From positions 248,001-312,000 of the forward strand of contig CAWBAJ010000008.1 of NCBI GenBank assembly GCA_963786765.1: 64,000 nt of DNA, in the 5' to 3' direction. The notes under the pieces are model-generated. The model saw nothing but the letters and a program-made list of their open reading frames with translations, did not search any database and was not told the DNA's origin. The DNA is from DATKNA01 sp963786765. Lineage in GTDB: Bacteria > Actinomycetota > Actinomycetes > Actinomycetales > Kineosporiaceae. The position numbers and the translations under genes were made by a program. Below, in pieces: positions 42,921-53,895 of this stretch (within the stretch, counting starts at the first letter, position 1; the number at the start of each line of letters is the position of its first letter).

Positions 42921-44348
42921 CTAGAGCTGCCGGCTCCGAGCCACCTCGCGGTACCAGTGCGCGCTGTCCTTCGGCGTGCGCTGCTGGGTGTCGTAGTCGA
43001 CGTGGACGGCGCCGAACCGGCGGCTGTACCCCCACGACCACTCGAAGTTGTCCATCAACGACCACAGGAAATAGCCACGGACGTCGAGCCCGTCGGCGCG
43101 GGCCTGCAGCGCCACGGCAAGGTGGTCGCGCACGTAGGCGCTGCGCTCGGCGTCGTGCACCGCGCCGTCGTCGACCACGTCGTCGTAGGCCGCGCCGTTC
43201 TCCGTGATGTACAGGGCAGGCGCCCCGTAGGCCACCAGCCGGTCCAGCACCCGGCGCAGGCCGGCGGGCTCGACCTCCCAGCCCATCTGGGTGCGCGGCC
43301 GGCCGCGGTCGGCGAAGACCACCTCCCGTGCCCCGGGCCACGGCGAGCGCGTCGTCCGGGTCGACCCGCCCGCGTGGTCGCCGGCGCGCCGGGAGGCCTC
43401 GTCCGCCTCTTCGCCCGGGCCCGCGACGACGTACGGCGAGTAGTAGTTCTCCCCGAGGAAGTCCACCGGCCGCGAGATCGCCTCGAGGTCGCCGTCCCGC
43501 ACGTGGGAGAAGTCCGAGACGTCGGCGAGGTCGGCGACGACGTCGTCCGGATACGCCCCGCGCAGCAGGGGATCGAGGAAGATCCGGTTGGCGAGGCCGT
43601 CGATCCGGCGCGCCGCATCGGCATCCGCCGGGTCGTCGGTCGCGGGCTCGACCGGGTAGACGTTGAGCACGATCCCGAGCTGGGCCGAGGTGGTCGCCCG
43701 AGTCGAGTGAGCGCGGAGGGCGTCGACCGCCAGCCCGTGCCCGAGGAGCAGATGGTGCACCGCCCCGACGGCCCTGGCGTCGTCGAGAGCCCCGGGCGCG
43801 TGGACACCGCCGGAGTACCCCAGGAACGCCGAGCACCAGGGCTCGTTGAGGGTCGCGACGCCGGCCAGCCGGTCGCCGAGCACGTCCCCGACCGACGCCG
43901 CGTAGTCGGCGAACCGCTGCGCGGTGTCCCGTGCCGCCCAGCCGCCGGCGTCCTCGAGCTCCCGCGGCAGGTCCCAGTGGTAGAGCGTCACCCAGGGCTG
44001 GACGCCACGCTCGAGCAGCCCGTCGACGAGGGCGTCGTAGAAGGCGACGCCCGCCGCGTTCGGGGATCCGCTGCCGCCGGGCTGCCAGCGCGGCCACGAG
44101 ATCGAGAAACGGTAGGCGTCGACCCCGAGCCAGCTCAGCAGGTCGAGGTCGGAGCGCCAGCGGTGGTAGTGGTCGCAGGCGACGTCCGGCGTTTCGCCCC
44201 CGCGCACCGCCCCGGGCACGCGCGCGAACGTGTCCCAGATCGACGGGCCCTTGCCGTCCTCGTCCGCCGCTCCCTCGATCTGCGCGGCGGCCGTCGCGAC
44301 GCCGAGGACGAACCCCGGTGGCACCTCGGTCATCGGCACATCGGTCAT
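42921..44348 (-). CDS. GH1 beta-glucosidase
   Basis: A 475-residue retaining glycosidase. The N-terminal signature is FVLGVATAAAQIEGAADEDG. The acid/base Glu lies in GVATLNEPWCSAFLGY and the nucleophile in LYITENGAAYDDV. GWEVEPAGLRRVL and SLMDNFEWSWGYSRRFG are standard. There is no signal peptide, so it hydrolyses imported beta-glucosides. It ends 46 bp from the small membrane protein start and starts 8 bp from asd stop; no dedicated transporter or regulator is adjacent. Confidence 0.94.
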   Translation of the reverse strand: MTDVPMTEVPPGFVLGVATAAAQIEGAADEDGKGPSIWDTFARVPGAVRGGETPDVACDHYHRWRSDLDLLSWLGVDAYRFSISWPRWQPGGSGSPNAAGVAFYDALVDGLLERGVQPWVTLYHWDLPRELEDAGGWAARDTAQRFADYAASVGDVLGDRLAGVATLNEPWCSAFLGYSGGVHAPGALDDARAVGAVHHLLLGHGLAVDALRAHSTRATTSAQLGIVLNVYPVEPATDDPADADAARRIDGLANRIFLDPLLRGAYPDDVVADLADVSDFSHVRDGDLEAISRPVDFLGENYYSPYVVAGPGEEADEASRRAGDHAGGSTRTTRSPWPGAREVVFADRGRPRTQMGWEVEPAGLRRVLDRLVAYGAPALYITENGAAYDDVVDDGAVHDAERSAYVRDHLAVALQARADGLDVRGYFLWSLMDNFEWSWGYSRRFGAVHVDYDTQQRTPKDSAHWYREVARSRQL

Positions 44349-44355
44349 CCGCTGC

Positions 44356-45446
44356 TCACCCCGCGAGCTCGGCCGCCACCAGCTCGGCGATCTGCGCGGT
44401 GTTCAGGGCGGCGCCCTTGCGCAGGTTGTCGCCGCACACGAACAGGTCCAGCGTGTTCGGGAAGTCGAGCGCCTGGCGCAGCCGGCCGACGAACGTGGGG
44501 TCGGCGCCGACGCTGTCGACGGGCGTGGGGAACTCGAGGGTCTCAGGGTCGTCGACGAGCACCACGCTGGGCGCGTCCATGAGCGCGGACCGCGCCTCGT
44601 CGACCGTGATGGCGTCCTGGAACGTGGCGTGGACGGCGAGGGAGTGCGTGGTCACGACGGGCACGCGGACGCAGGTCGCCGACACCTTCAGATCGGGGAT
44701 CCCCAGGATCTTCCGGGACTCGTTGCGAACCTTGAGCTCCTCGCTGGTCCAGCCGCCGTCCTTGCGCGACCCCGCCCACGGGACGACGTTCAGCGCCAGG
44801 GGCGCCGGGAACGGCGAGGGCCCGTCGCCGAGCTTGTCGACGATGGCGCGCCGGACGTCGCCCGGCGCCGAACCGAGCGACCGGTCGCCCCCGACGACCT
44901 CGAGCTCGTCGTAGAGCCGGTCCACGCCGGGCTGGCCGGCCCCGGACGCCGCCTGGTACGACGCCACGACCAGTTCGGTGAGCCCGAACCGGCGGTGCAG
45001 CGCGCCGAGCGCGTCCATCATCGTCAGCGTCGTGCAGTTGGGGTTGCTGATGATGCCCTTCGGCCGGGTGCGCGAGTGCGTGCCGTTGACCTCGGGGACG
45101 ACGAGAGGCACCTCGGGGTCCATCCGGAAGGCGCCGGAGTTGTCGACGACGACGGCGCCGCGCTCCACGGCGATCGGCGCCCACTGGGCGCTGACCTCGT
45201 CGGGCACGTCGAACATCGCGACGTCGACGCCGTCGAACACCTCGGGGGCGAGCGCGAGGACCTCGACCTCCTCGCCGCGCACGCTCAGCCGCTTGCCCGC
45301 CGAGCGCGCCGACGCGACGAGACGGATCTCGCCCCAGACGTCCTCACGCTGAGAGAGGATCTTGAGCATCACCGTGCCGACGGCGCCGGTTGCACCGACG
45401 ACGGCGAGGGTGGGCTTGCGCCCCTGAGGACTGCTCTGGTTGACGT

Positions 45447-45450
<4 letters not shown>
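44356..45450 (-). CDS. asd: Aspartate-semialdehyde dehydrogenase
   Basis: A 364-residue enzyme that reduces aspartyl phosphate to aspartate semialdehyde, feeding lysine, DAP, threonine and methionine. VVGATGAVGTVMLKILSQRE is the NADP loop, SNPNCTTL carries the catalytic Cys, and the His lies in DLKVSATCVRVPVVTTHS. The TTG start (45450) overlaps the aspartokinase stop. A frame extends upstream antisense to that gene but is not coding. Order lysC-asd is typical. Confidence 0.94.
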
Positions 45451-46724
<1,274 letters not shown>

Positions 46725-46880
46725 GATGTGCGAGTGTAACGGCCGGGTCTCGGCGGGCCCCGGGTCCGTCCGCTCAGCAAGACGTCCGCGCGCAACCGAT
46801 CCTGGCCGAACGGCGTCTATCAGGGCGACCGCAGCGGCTCTAGCCTTGCGGCGCCGAGCGGTGGACGACGGGAAAGCGAC

Positions 46881-47876
46881 GTGAGCCGACAGATGGCCCA
46901 TCAAGGCATCGTGGCGCAGGGCGTGCGCCGGAGTTTCGGCGACGTCGTCGCCGTCGACGGGCTCGACCTCGAGGCGCTCCCGGGCGAGGTGACCGCGCTG
47001 GTCGGCCCGAACGGCGCCGGCAAGACGACCCTGCTGCTGGTCCTCGCCACCCTGCTGGTCCCGGACCAGGGGAACGTCCGCGTGGCCGGGTACGACCCGG
47101 TCACCGAAGCGCGCGCCGTCCGCGCCCGGGTCGGGTGGATGCCGGACGTGTTCGGCACCTGGGAGACCCTGACCTGCCGTGAGGTCCTCCTCACCGTCGC
47201 GGACGCGTTCCGGCTCCCCCGGGCCGTCTCCCGCCCGCGGATCGACGAGCTACTCGCGCTCGTCCATCTTCCCGAGCTCGCGGACCGGCCCACGCAGGTG
47301 CTGTCCCGTGGTCAGAAGCAGCGCCTCGGACTGGCCCGCGCACTGGTCCACGACCCGGACGTGCTGCTCCTGGACGAGCCGGCGTCCGGCCTCGACCCGC
47401 GCTCGCGGATCGAGCTGCGCGGGATCGTCCGCGACCTGGCGGCACAGGGCAAGGCGGTGCTGGTCTCCAGCCACGTGCTCGCGGAGCTGGACGAGATGGC
47501 CGACCGGGCCGTGATCGTCGCCCGGGGCCGGACGGTGGCCGTCGAGGTGCTGGGGGCCGGGTCCGGCGCGCGCCTTCCGGACGGTTCGGTCCTGGACGCC
47601 GACAGCGCCGGTCCGACCGCGGCGGTGCCGGCTCAATCGCGGACCTGGCGCATCCGCGCCCTCGACCTCGGCGCACTGCAGGGCGCGCTGCAGGGACTCG
47701 ACCGGCGTGCCGAGCCGGCCGGCCGCGACAGCGTCGAGGTGCAGGTTGCCTCTGATGCCGACGCCGCCGACCTGCTGGCCCGCCTCGTCGCTGCCGGCGT
47801 CCGGGTCGTCGCCTTCCAGCCCACCGCGGGCGCCCTCGAGCAGGCCTACCTCGCGCTGACGGAGGACCGGCGATGA
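46881..47876 (+). CDS. ABC-2-type exporter ATP-binding protein
   Basis: A 331-residue CcmA/DrrA-type ATPase: Walker A GPNGAGKTTLL, signature LSRGQKQRLGLARAL, Walker B VLLLDEPASGLDP, and H-loop VSSHVLAELD. The C-terminal ~100 residues form an accessory domain ending AGALEQAYLALTEDRR. GTG start; the stop overlaps the permease ATG. Substrate unknown; it exports something through the permease encoded next. Confidence 0.92.
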   Translation: MSRQMAHQGIVAQGVRRSFGDVVAVDGLDLEALPGEVTALVGPNGAGKTTLLLVLATLLVPDQGNVRVAGYDPVTEARAVRARVGWMPDVFGTWETLTCREVLLTVADAFRLPRAVSRPRIDELLALVHLPELADRPTQVLSRGQKQRLGLARALVHDPDVLLLDEPASGLDPRSRIELRGIVRDLAAQGKAVLVSSHVLAELDEMADRAVIVARGRTVAVEVLGAGSGARLPDGSVLDADSAGPTAAVPAQSRTWRIRALDLGALQGALQGLDRRAEPAGRDSVEVQVASDADAADLLARLVAAGVRVVAFQPTAGALEQAYLALTEDRR

Positions 47877-49033
47877 CCGCGACGACCGATCGGCCCGCAC
47901 CGGCGGGCGCCGGCGCCTCGACGTGGGGCGTGAGCTGGAGCGGGCTGCGGACGGTCGCCATCCTCGAGCTGCGCCAGCGGGTGCGCTCGACGCGGTGGAT
48001 CGTCGTCCTGGTCCTGTGGTTCCTCGCGCTCCTGGGCCTCACCCTGCTCGTCCGCAGCGCGGTGCACGCATCGCTGACCCCTGCGGACGGCGGGCCCGGA
48101 ACGAGTCCGCAGCAGCTCGACGAGTACGCGGCGGCCACGGTCTTCGGCATCGTCGTGTTCCTCGTGCTCGCGCTCGGGGGGCTCGTCGCACCCGCGTTGA
48201 CCGCGACGAGCGTCAACGGGGACCGGAGCGCAGGCGTGCTCGCCGCGCTGCAGACGACGCTGCTGACGCCGGCGGAGATCGCGCTGGGCAAGCTGCTGGC
48301 CGCGTGGGTCACGGCCATGGCCCTGCTCGCGGCCGCCCTGCCCGTGCTCGGCTGGGCCTATGTCGGCGGCGGTACCCCCGTCACCCGGCCGCTCGCCACC
48401 CTGGCCGTGCTGGCTCTCCTGCTGCTCGTCGTGTGCGCGGCCGGCCTGGGCTGGTCTGCGGTGGCGGCGCGCTCGTCGTCGTCGACCGTCCTGACGTATC
48501 TCACGGTGCTCTTTCTGGGCCTCGGGCTGCCGATCCTGTTCGCGGTGACCGCGCCCCTGGCGCGGGAGACGAGGACGGTCCAGGTCCGCCACGAAGGTCC
48601 GCCCCGGCTGAGCGCGAACGGTGATCCGGTCGCGCCGGGCGACTGCGTGACCGACACGGAGCAGCGCACGGACTTCCGCACCGACCGGACGTGGTGGTTG
48701 CTCGCCGCGAACCCGTTCGTCGTGGTCGCAGACTCCGCGCCGCCCGTCCGTCTGACCGGCGCCTTCGGGATCGGTGACCCGCTCACCGCCATCCGGGACG
48801 GGGTGCGCGGGCTCCGGCTCGGGCCCGAGCCGGTCGTCGACGAGTGCTTCGCCTCCGAGCAGTCCTTCAAGGCTGCGGAGCGCGCCCGGGAGCAGGCGGC
48901 TGACTCCCTGCCGGCCACGTGGCCTGCCGGGCTCGCGATGGACCTCGCTCTCGGCGTGGCGTTCACGCTGGTCGCCGTCCGGCGCCTGCGGGCCCCCGCC
49001 CGCGCACTCCCCCGCGGCACGCGCGTCGCCTGA
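47873..49033 (+). CDS. ABC-2-type exporter permease
   Basis: A 386-residue membrane protein with about six predicted helices: IVVLVLWFLALLGLTLLVRS, AATVFGIVVFLVLALGGLVA, LLAAWVTAMALLAAALPVLG, TLAVLALLLLVVCAAGLGWS and SSTVLTYLTVLFLGLGLPIL, with a late helix near the end. PALTATSVNGDRSAGVLAAL with LLTPAEIALGKLLA is typical of ABC-2 permeases. A large extracytoplasmic loop holds two Cys. It ends 30 bp before the LacI operator of the HAD gene. Confidence 0.88.
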   Translation: MTATTDRPAPAGAGASTWGVSWSGLRTVAILELRQRVRSTRWIVVLVLWFLALLGLTLLVRSAVHASLTPADGGPGTSPQQLDEYAAATVFGIVVFLVLALGGLVAPALTATSVNGDRSAGVLAALQTTLLTPAEIALGKLLAAWVTAMALLAAALPVLGWAYVGGGTPVTRPLATLAVLALLLLVVCAAGLGWSAVAARSSSSTVLTYLTVLFLGLGLPILFAVTAPLARETRTVQVRHEGPPRLSANGDPVAPGDCVTDTEQRTDFRTDRTWWLLAANPFVVVADSAPPVRLTGAFGIGDPLTAIRDGVRGLRLGPEPVVDECFASEQSFKAAERAREQAADSLPATWPAGLAMDLALGVAFTLVAVRRLRAPARALPRGTRVA

Positions 49034-49063
49034 CCCGGCCTCATCCCCCGCCGAGGTCTGGTC

Positions 49064-49077
49064 TGTCACCGGTGACA
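49064..49077. promoter_or_regulatory. LacI-type operator, copy 3 of regulon 1
   Basis: The perfect palindrome tgtcaccggtgaca lies 14-27 bp upstream of the HAD phosphatase ATG. It is identical to the two copies before the lacI gene at 56933, 7.8 kb away. Confidence 0.85.
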
Positions 49078-49090
49078 TAGACTCGCGCAA

Positions 49091-49783
49091 ATGACGCAGG
49101 TGTTCGCTGATGCCGTCCTGTTCGACCTCGACGGGACACTGGTCGATTCCACGGCAAGCGTGATGCGCAACTGGCGGCGCATCGCGGCGATGCTGGGGCG
49201 GGACGGGGAAGACCTCGTCGGCGACCTGCACGGCATTCCCGGCCGCCAGGTACTGCGGATGATCGCACCTGACCTCTCGGAGGAACGCGTCACCGAGCTG
49301 AACCAGGCGCTGATCGAGGGCGAGATCGCCGACACCGAGGACGTGACGACCACGAAGGGCGCCTTGCAGCTCGTCGAGTCGGTGCCGGCGGACCGCTGGG
49401 CCATCGTGACGAGTGGCACGCGCCGGCTCGCGCAGGCGAGGCTGGCCGCCGCCGGGCTGCCGGTTCCCCCGATTCTGGTCACGGCGGACGACGTCCAGGA
49501 GGGCAAGCCGAATCCGGCGCCGTTCCTGCTGGCTGCCCGCCACCTCGGATGGCCGGCCGGCCGTTGCCTCGTTCTCGAGGACGCCCCGGCGGGAATCACG
49601 GCGGCCCGTGCCGCGGGCTGCGCCACCCTCGGGGTGCTCACGACGTTTCCCGCACTCGAGGGGGACACCGTCGAGGACCTGACGGCCGTCGCGATCGACG
49701 TGACGGCGGACGGCCTCGTCGTGACGTACCCGCCGAGCGAGGCCGCAGTCGTGACCGGAGGACGTCAGCCGGCGAGCGACTGA
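49091..49783 (+). CDS. HAD-family sugar-phosphate phosphatase
   Basis: A 230-residue HAD-IA hydrolase. Motif I is FDLDGTLVDS (nucleophile Asp, acid/base Asp), motif II VTSGTRRLA, motif III Lys in EGKPNPAPFLL, motif IV LVLEDAPAG. The small helical cap places it with the beta-phosphoglucomutase/sugar phosphatase (YfbT, DOG1) group. Its operator links it to the LacI regulon of the polyol locus, so it probably removes phosphate from a dead-end polyol phosphate. It converges with the dehydrogenase gene (19-bp overlap). Confidence 0.9.
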   Translation: MTQVFADAVLFDLDGTLVDSTASVMRNWRRIAAMLGRDGEDLVGDLHGIPGRQVLRMIAPDLSEERVTELNQALIEGEIADTEDVTTTKGALQLVESVPADRWAIVTSGTRRLAQARLAAAGLPVPPILVTADDVQEGKPNPAPFLLAARHLGWPAGRCLVLEDAPAGITAARAAGCATLGVLTTFPALEGDTVEDLTAVAIDVTADGLVVTYPPSEAAVVTGGRQPASD

Positions 49784-50832
49784 ACAGTCCTGTCAATGGC
49801 CAGCAGGACCTTGATGTGGTCGGGGCTCGCCGCCTGCTCGAACGCTCGGGCAACGGACTCCATCGGGACCACGGACGTGACGAAGTCGCCGGGCCGCACG
49901 ACGCCGGACCTCAGCAGCTCGATCGAGCCCGCGACGTCCTCCGGCAGGTAGGTCGCGCTGCCCTGGATGCGGATCTGCCGGTCCTGCACGAGCTGCAGCG
50001 GCAGGTGGACCTCGCCGCTCGGAACGCCGACGACCACGACCGTGCCGCCCTTGTCCGCCATGCCGATGGCTTGCCGCGTCGTCGATTCGTTGGCCACGCA
50101 GTCGAAGACGGCGTCCGCGCTCTCTCCCAGAGCCCTGCGGACCTGGTCGACCGCGTCGTCGGCGTACGCGTCGACGGCGGCGTCCGCTCCCAGTGCGAGC
50201 GCGAGCTGCCGCCGCTCGGCCCGGGGAGCCGTGACGACCACGCGCTTCGCCCCCTGCGCCACGGCGGCGCGGAGCAGCAGGAGCCCGATGGAGCCGGCGC
50301 CCAGGACGGCGACCGTGCGGCCCGCGACCCCACCTGCCAGCCGGACCGCGTGCACGGGCGTGGAGAGCGGCTCGATCAGCGCGGCGGCACGGTCGTCCAG
50401 CTCGTCGGGGATCACGTGGATGCGCCGGGCGTCCACGGTGAAGTAGTCCGCCATGGCGCCCTGAGGATCACCGCACCCCAGGAACCCCAGGTTCTCGCAG
50501 ATGTTCTCCAGTCCACGCAGGCATTGCTTGCAGTGCCAGCAGGGCAGGTACGGCTCGACCGTCACGCGCCGGCCCGGCTGCACCGACGGGACGCCCGCGC
50601 CGGTGCCCGCGACCACGCCGACGACCTCGTGCCCGGGTACGTACGGGAGAGAGATCCACGGGTGGTGCCCCGCGGCCGCGTGCGTGTCCGAACCGCACAC
50701 GCCCGCCAGCACGGTCCGCACCAGCACTTCGCCCGGGCCCGGTCGCGGGACGTCGGCTCGGACGACGTGCGGACCTTCTGCCGAGACGACGACCTGCCGC
50801 ATCGAACCCGAGGAGCTCTGCTCTGCCGTCAT
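49765..50832 (-). CDS. Zinc-dependent alcohol/polyol dehydrogenase, distal operon gene
   Basis: A 355-residue MDR enzyme. Catalytic zinc ligands lie in AGVCGSDTHAAAG (Cys) and VPGHEVVGVVAG (His, Glu). The structural zinc loop has Cys in PCWHCKQCLRGLENIC. The nucleotide loop is VAVLGAGSIGLLLLRAA, implying NAD(P). ATG 50832 follows GGAGAG. Sorbitol/xylitol-dehydrogenase-like or galactitol-like enzymes are nearest in layout. It is separated from the substrate-binding gene by a long hairpin and is the last gene of the operon. Confidence 0.9.
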   Translation of the reverse strand: MTAEQSSSGSMRQVVVSAEGPHVVRADVPRPGPGEVLVRTVLAGVCGSDTHAAAGHHPWISLPYVPGHEVVGVVAGTGAGVPSVQPGRRVTVEPYLPCWHCKQCLRGLENICENLGFLGCGDPQGAMADYFTVDARRIHVIPDELDDRAAALIEPLSTPVHAVRLAGGVAGRTVAVLGAGSIGLLLLRAAVAQGAKRVVVTAPRAERRQLALALGADAAVDAYADDAVDQVRRALGESADAVFDCVANESTTRQAIGMADKGGTVVVVGVPSGEVHLPLQLVQDRQIRIQGSATYLPEDVAGSIELLRSGVVRPGDFVTSVVPMESVARAFEQAASPDHIKVLLAIDRTVQSLAG

Positions 50833-50893
50833 GGGCCATCTCTCCGTGCCGAGGGGTGGTGGACCGAGGAGCGGTGCTTGGGGCACGTTGCCC

Positions 50894-50954
50894 GGCTTCG
50901 GCGCCGGTACCCGGGTTTGCGGCGTCCGCAAAGCCGGGTACCGGCGCCAAAGCC
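50894..50954. terminator. 29-bp-arm hairpin inside the transport operon
   Basis: Arms 50894-50922 and 50926-50954 match at 27 of 29 positions around a 3-base loop (cgt). This lies between the binding-protein stop and the dehydrogenase start, 62 bp upstream of the ATG. It may stop part of transcription or protect the 3' end of the binding-protein mRNA. Confidence 0.75.
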
Positions 50955-50988
50955 AGTTCCGGCGCCCGCGCCGGGTATGGAACGGACG

Positions 50989-52044
50989 TCAGCAGCTGGA
51001 CTTGTAGACCGCCTGGCCACCGGCGCCGTTGATGTTGTCCTTGGTGATGACGGTGGAGCCGGTCTGGACCTTCGGCGTGACGGTGCCGCCGTCGAGCGCC
51101 GCGACGGCCATGTCGACCCCGTACTGGCCGATCGTCCCCGGCTGCTGCGCGACGAGTGCTTGGATCGTGCCGGCGTTGAGATCCTTGACCTGGTTGGGCC
51201 CGGCGTCGAAGCTGACGATCTTCACCGTGTCCGTCTTGCCGGCCTGCTTGACGCCGTTGGCGCTGCCCTCGGCGGCGAAGAGGTTGGTGGCGAAGACGCC
51301 GACGAGGTCCGGGTACTTCTGCAGCGTGGAGCCCATCAGGTTCGACGCGGTGGCGGGGTCGTCGTGGGAGTACTGGATGCCGACGTACTGGAACTTCGAG
51401 TCGGCCTTCACGGCGTCCTCGAATCCCTTCGCCCGCGCGTCGGTGGTGGAGATGCCGGGGTCGACCGACATCATCATGACCTTGCCGCCGTTCGGGTTGA
51501 GGGCCTTGAGCGCCTCGAAGGCCGCCTTGCCCCCCGCCTCGTTGTCGGACGCGATCGCCGAGGCCGCGTAGGACGGGTCCTTGGTCGTCGTGTCGACGAG
51601 AATCACCTTGGTGCCTGCACCCGCGGCGGCCTGCAAGGGCCCCTGCATGGCCGTCACGTCAGTCGGCGCGATCAGGATCGCGTCGGGCTTCGTGGCCATG
51701 ACGGAGTCGAGGATCGGCTTCTGCAGGGTCGGGTCGAACTTCTGCGGCCCCTGCGTCTTGAGCGTGACGCCCAGCTTGGCCGCCTCGGCCTCGGCGCCGC
51801 ACTGCATGGTGATGTAGAACTGGTCGCCCGCCACGCCCTGGATGAACTGGATGTTGTAGTTCTTCTTGGCCTTCTGAGGTGCCGTGACCGAGGTCGCCGC
51901 CGGCGCGTTCGCGGCGGGGGCGGACGACCCGGGACTGGCCGTGACCGTGACCGTGGGCGCGGGCTTGGAGCTGGTGCAGGCCGCCAGGGCCAGGGCGACG
52001 ACCGCCACCCCCGTGCCGGTGCGCAGGAGCGTGTTGCTCTTCAT
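50989..52044 (-). CDS. Ribose-type ABC substrate-binding lipoprotein
   Basis: A 351-residue binding protein. ATG 52044; lipobox VVALALAAC; Thr/Ser/Pro-rich linker to ~65. The Peripla_BP_4 domain starts NYNIQFIQGVAGDQFYITMQ and continues through MATKPDAILIAPTDVTAMQG, KVILVDTTTKDPSYAASAIA, DNEAGGKAAFEALKA and VKIVSFDAGPNQVKDLNAGT. The class binds pentoses, ribose or polyols outside the membrane. It is between permease and second dehydrogenase. Confidence 0.93.
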   Translation of the reverse strand: MKSNTLLRTGTGVAVVALALAACTSSKPAPTVTVTASPGSSAPAANAPAATSVTAPQKAKKNYNIQFIQGVAGDQFYITMQCGAEAEAAKLGVTLKTQGPQKFDPTLQKPILDSVMATKPDAILIAPTDVTAMQGPLQAAAGAGTKVILVDTTTKDPSYAASAIASDNEAGGKAAFEALKALNPNGGKVMMMSVDPGISTTDARAKGFEDAVKADSKFQYVGIQYSHDDPATASNLMGSTLQKYPDLVGVFATNLFAAEGSANGVKQAGKTDTVKIVSFDAGPNQVKDLNAGTIQALVAQQPGTIGQYGVDMAVAALDGGTVTPKVQTGSTVITKDNINGAGGQAVYKSSC

Positions 52045-52054
52045 GTCGGTCCTT

Positions 52055-53125
52055 TCACTTGTTCGGTCGGAGGATGGCGAGGATCGGGTTGCGGTGCTTG
52101 GCCCCTCGCAGGGCGGCGGCGCGCCGGGACTGGTCGACGTAGACGGCCGCCACGAGGACGATGCCGACGGCGACGCCCTGCCAGAACGCCTCGACGCCGA
52201 TGATGACGAAGCCGGCCTGGAGGACCGCGGGGATGAACAGGCCCACGACCGTGCCGAAGATCGAGCCCTCACCGCCGAAGATGGACGTGCCCCCGATGAC
52301 CACGGCGGCGATGACATTGAGGTTCGTCAGCGACTGACCGGCGATCGTGGTGGTGCCGAACTGGGACAACGCCAGGACGGCGCCCAGGCCCGCCATCAAT
52401 CCCGAGAGGCCGTAGACCAGGATGAGGTGCCGGTCGACCTTGATGCCGACCCGGCGGGCGGCGAGCTCGTTGGAGCCAACGGCGTAGGTGTACCGGCCGA
52501 ACTTGGTCCGGTGTAGGACGATTCCCCCGATGATCAGGGTCACCAGGGCGACGAACGGTAGCGAGGGAATGCCGAGGATCTTGATGTAGGTGTTGAAGTC
52601 GGTCATCGTCTCGGGAACCGAACGGATGTCGATGCCCCCCGTCAGGACCTGAGCCAGGCCGAGGGCGACCGACAGCGATCCCAGCGTGACGATCAGCGGC
52701 GGGATCTTGGCCTTCGCGATGAGGAAGCCGTTGAGCACCCCCCAGGCCGCTCCGCTGACCAGCGCCGCGAGGATCCCGATCGCGGCCACGCCCGCCCCGT
52801 CGCCGCCCATGCTCGCCATGAGCTTCGCGGCCACCACCGACGAGAAGACGAGCACCGAGCCGACCGACAGGTCGATCCCCGAGGTGATGATGACGAAGGT
52901 CATCCCGACGCCGAGCACGGCCCAGACGGCGATGTTCTGGGAGATCAGCGAGAAGTTGCTGGCCGACAGGAACTTGCTCCCGGCGGCGATGCTGAAGAAG
53001 GCGACGATGACGAGGAGCACCCCGAGGATCCACACCGCCTGCAGGCTGCCGATGCGCTTGAGCAGGCTGTCCTGGGGGCCGTGGTCCACGACCGCCGCCT
53101 GGTCCTCCTTCGCGATGACGCTCAC
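52055..53125 (-). CDS. Ribose-type ABC sugar permease (RbsC-like)
   Basis: A 356-residue permease with about nine helices. GMTFVIITSGIDLSVGSVLV is the RbsC/AraH hallmark, followed by AAWGVLNGFLIAKAKIPPLI, VTLGSLSVALGLAQVLTGG, GRYTYAVGSNELAARRVGIK and VIAAVVIGGTSIFGGEGSIF. GTG 53125 overlaps the ATPase stop (GTGA). One permease gene is consistent with a homodimeric transporter. Confidence 0.94.
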   Translation of the reverse strand: MSVIAKEDQAAVVDHGPQDSLLKRIGSLQAVWILGVLLVIVAFFSIAAGSKFLSASNFSLISQNIAVWAVLGVGMTFVIITSGIDLSVGSVLVFSSVVAAKLMASMGGDGAGVAAIGILAALVSGAAWGVLNGFLIAKAKIPPLIVTLGSLSVALGLAQVLTGGIDIRSVPETMTDFNTYIKILGIPSLPFVALVTLIIGGIVLHRTKFGRYTYAVGSNELAARRVGIKVDRHLILVYGLSGLMAGLGAVLALSQFGTTTIAGQSLTNLNVIAAVVIGGTSIFGGEGSIFGTVVGLFIPAVLQAGFVIIGVEAFWQGVAVGIVLVAAVYVDQSRRAAALRGAKHRNPILAILRPNK

Positions 53126-53895
53126 AGCGCCTCCTCCGTGCTCAGATTGGCGTCGAGGGCTCCGGTCATCGCGCCCACGAGTTGCTCGACGGTCGCCCCC
53201 TGGGTGGGGAGGCTCGCTACCCGCGTGCCGAGCCGCATGACCTGGACGCGGTCCGCCACCTCGAGCACGGCCGGCATGGAGTGCGAGATCAGGACGACGG
53301 CGATGCCCTTGTCCCGGACGCGCCGGATGGTGTCCAGCACGTTCTTCGTCTGGACGACCCCGAGGGCGGCGGTCGGCTCGTCCAGGAAGACGATCTTGTT
53401 GGCCCACGCGATGGAGCGGACGATGGCGATCTGCTGGCGCTGCCCGCCGGACATCGTGCCGACCTGCGACGTCATCGACCGCACCGTGCCTCCGAGCTCG
53501 TCGAACCCGGCCCTCGCCTTGGCGCGCATCGCTTTGTCGTCCATGAAGCCCAATTTGCCGAGGAAGCCCTTTCGGGGGATCTCCCGCCCCAGGAACATGT
53601 TCTGGTACGGATTCAGGTGCGGGGCGAGTGCCAGGTCCTGGTAGACGACCTCCATCCCCAGGGCGGACGCCTCCTGAGGGGTCGAGATGTGCAACGGCTT
53701 TCCCTCGAAGAACAGCTCGCCGGAGTCGAGGTCGAGGTTCCCGGTCAGGGCCTTGACCATCGTGGACTTCCCGGCGCCGTTGTCCCCGATGAGGGCGACC
53801 ACCTCGCCGGCGTTGATGTCGAAGTCGGCCTTGTTCAGTGCTCGAACGTGGCCGAAGCTCCGGGAGAGCCCACGTGCTTCAAGAATCAGTGTCAT
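53122..53895 (-). CDS. Sugar ABC transporter ATP-binding protein (single-domain)
   Basis: A 257-residue ATPase: Walker A IGDNGAGKSTMVKAL, signature MSGGQRQQIAIVRSI, Walker B KIVFLDEPTAALGV, H-loop ISHSMPAVLE. It carries one ABC domain instead of the two fused in RbsA/XylG, so two copies must pair, as in FrcA-like proteins. ATG 53895. The 157 bp between it and the kinase gene hold no clear feature. Confidence 0.93.
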   Translation of the reverse strand: MTLILEARGLSRSFGHVRALNKADFDINAGEVVALIGDNGAGKSTMVKALTGNLDLDSGELFFEGKPLHISTPQEASALGMEVVYQDLALAPHLNPYQNMFLGREIPRKGFLGKLGFMDDKAMRAKARAGFDELGGTVRSMTSQVGTMSGGQRQQIAIVRSIAWANKIVFLDEPTAALGVVQTKNVLDTIRRVRDKGIAVVLISHSMPAVLEVADRVQVMRLGTRVASLPTQGATVEQLVGAMTGALDANLSTEEAL

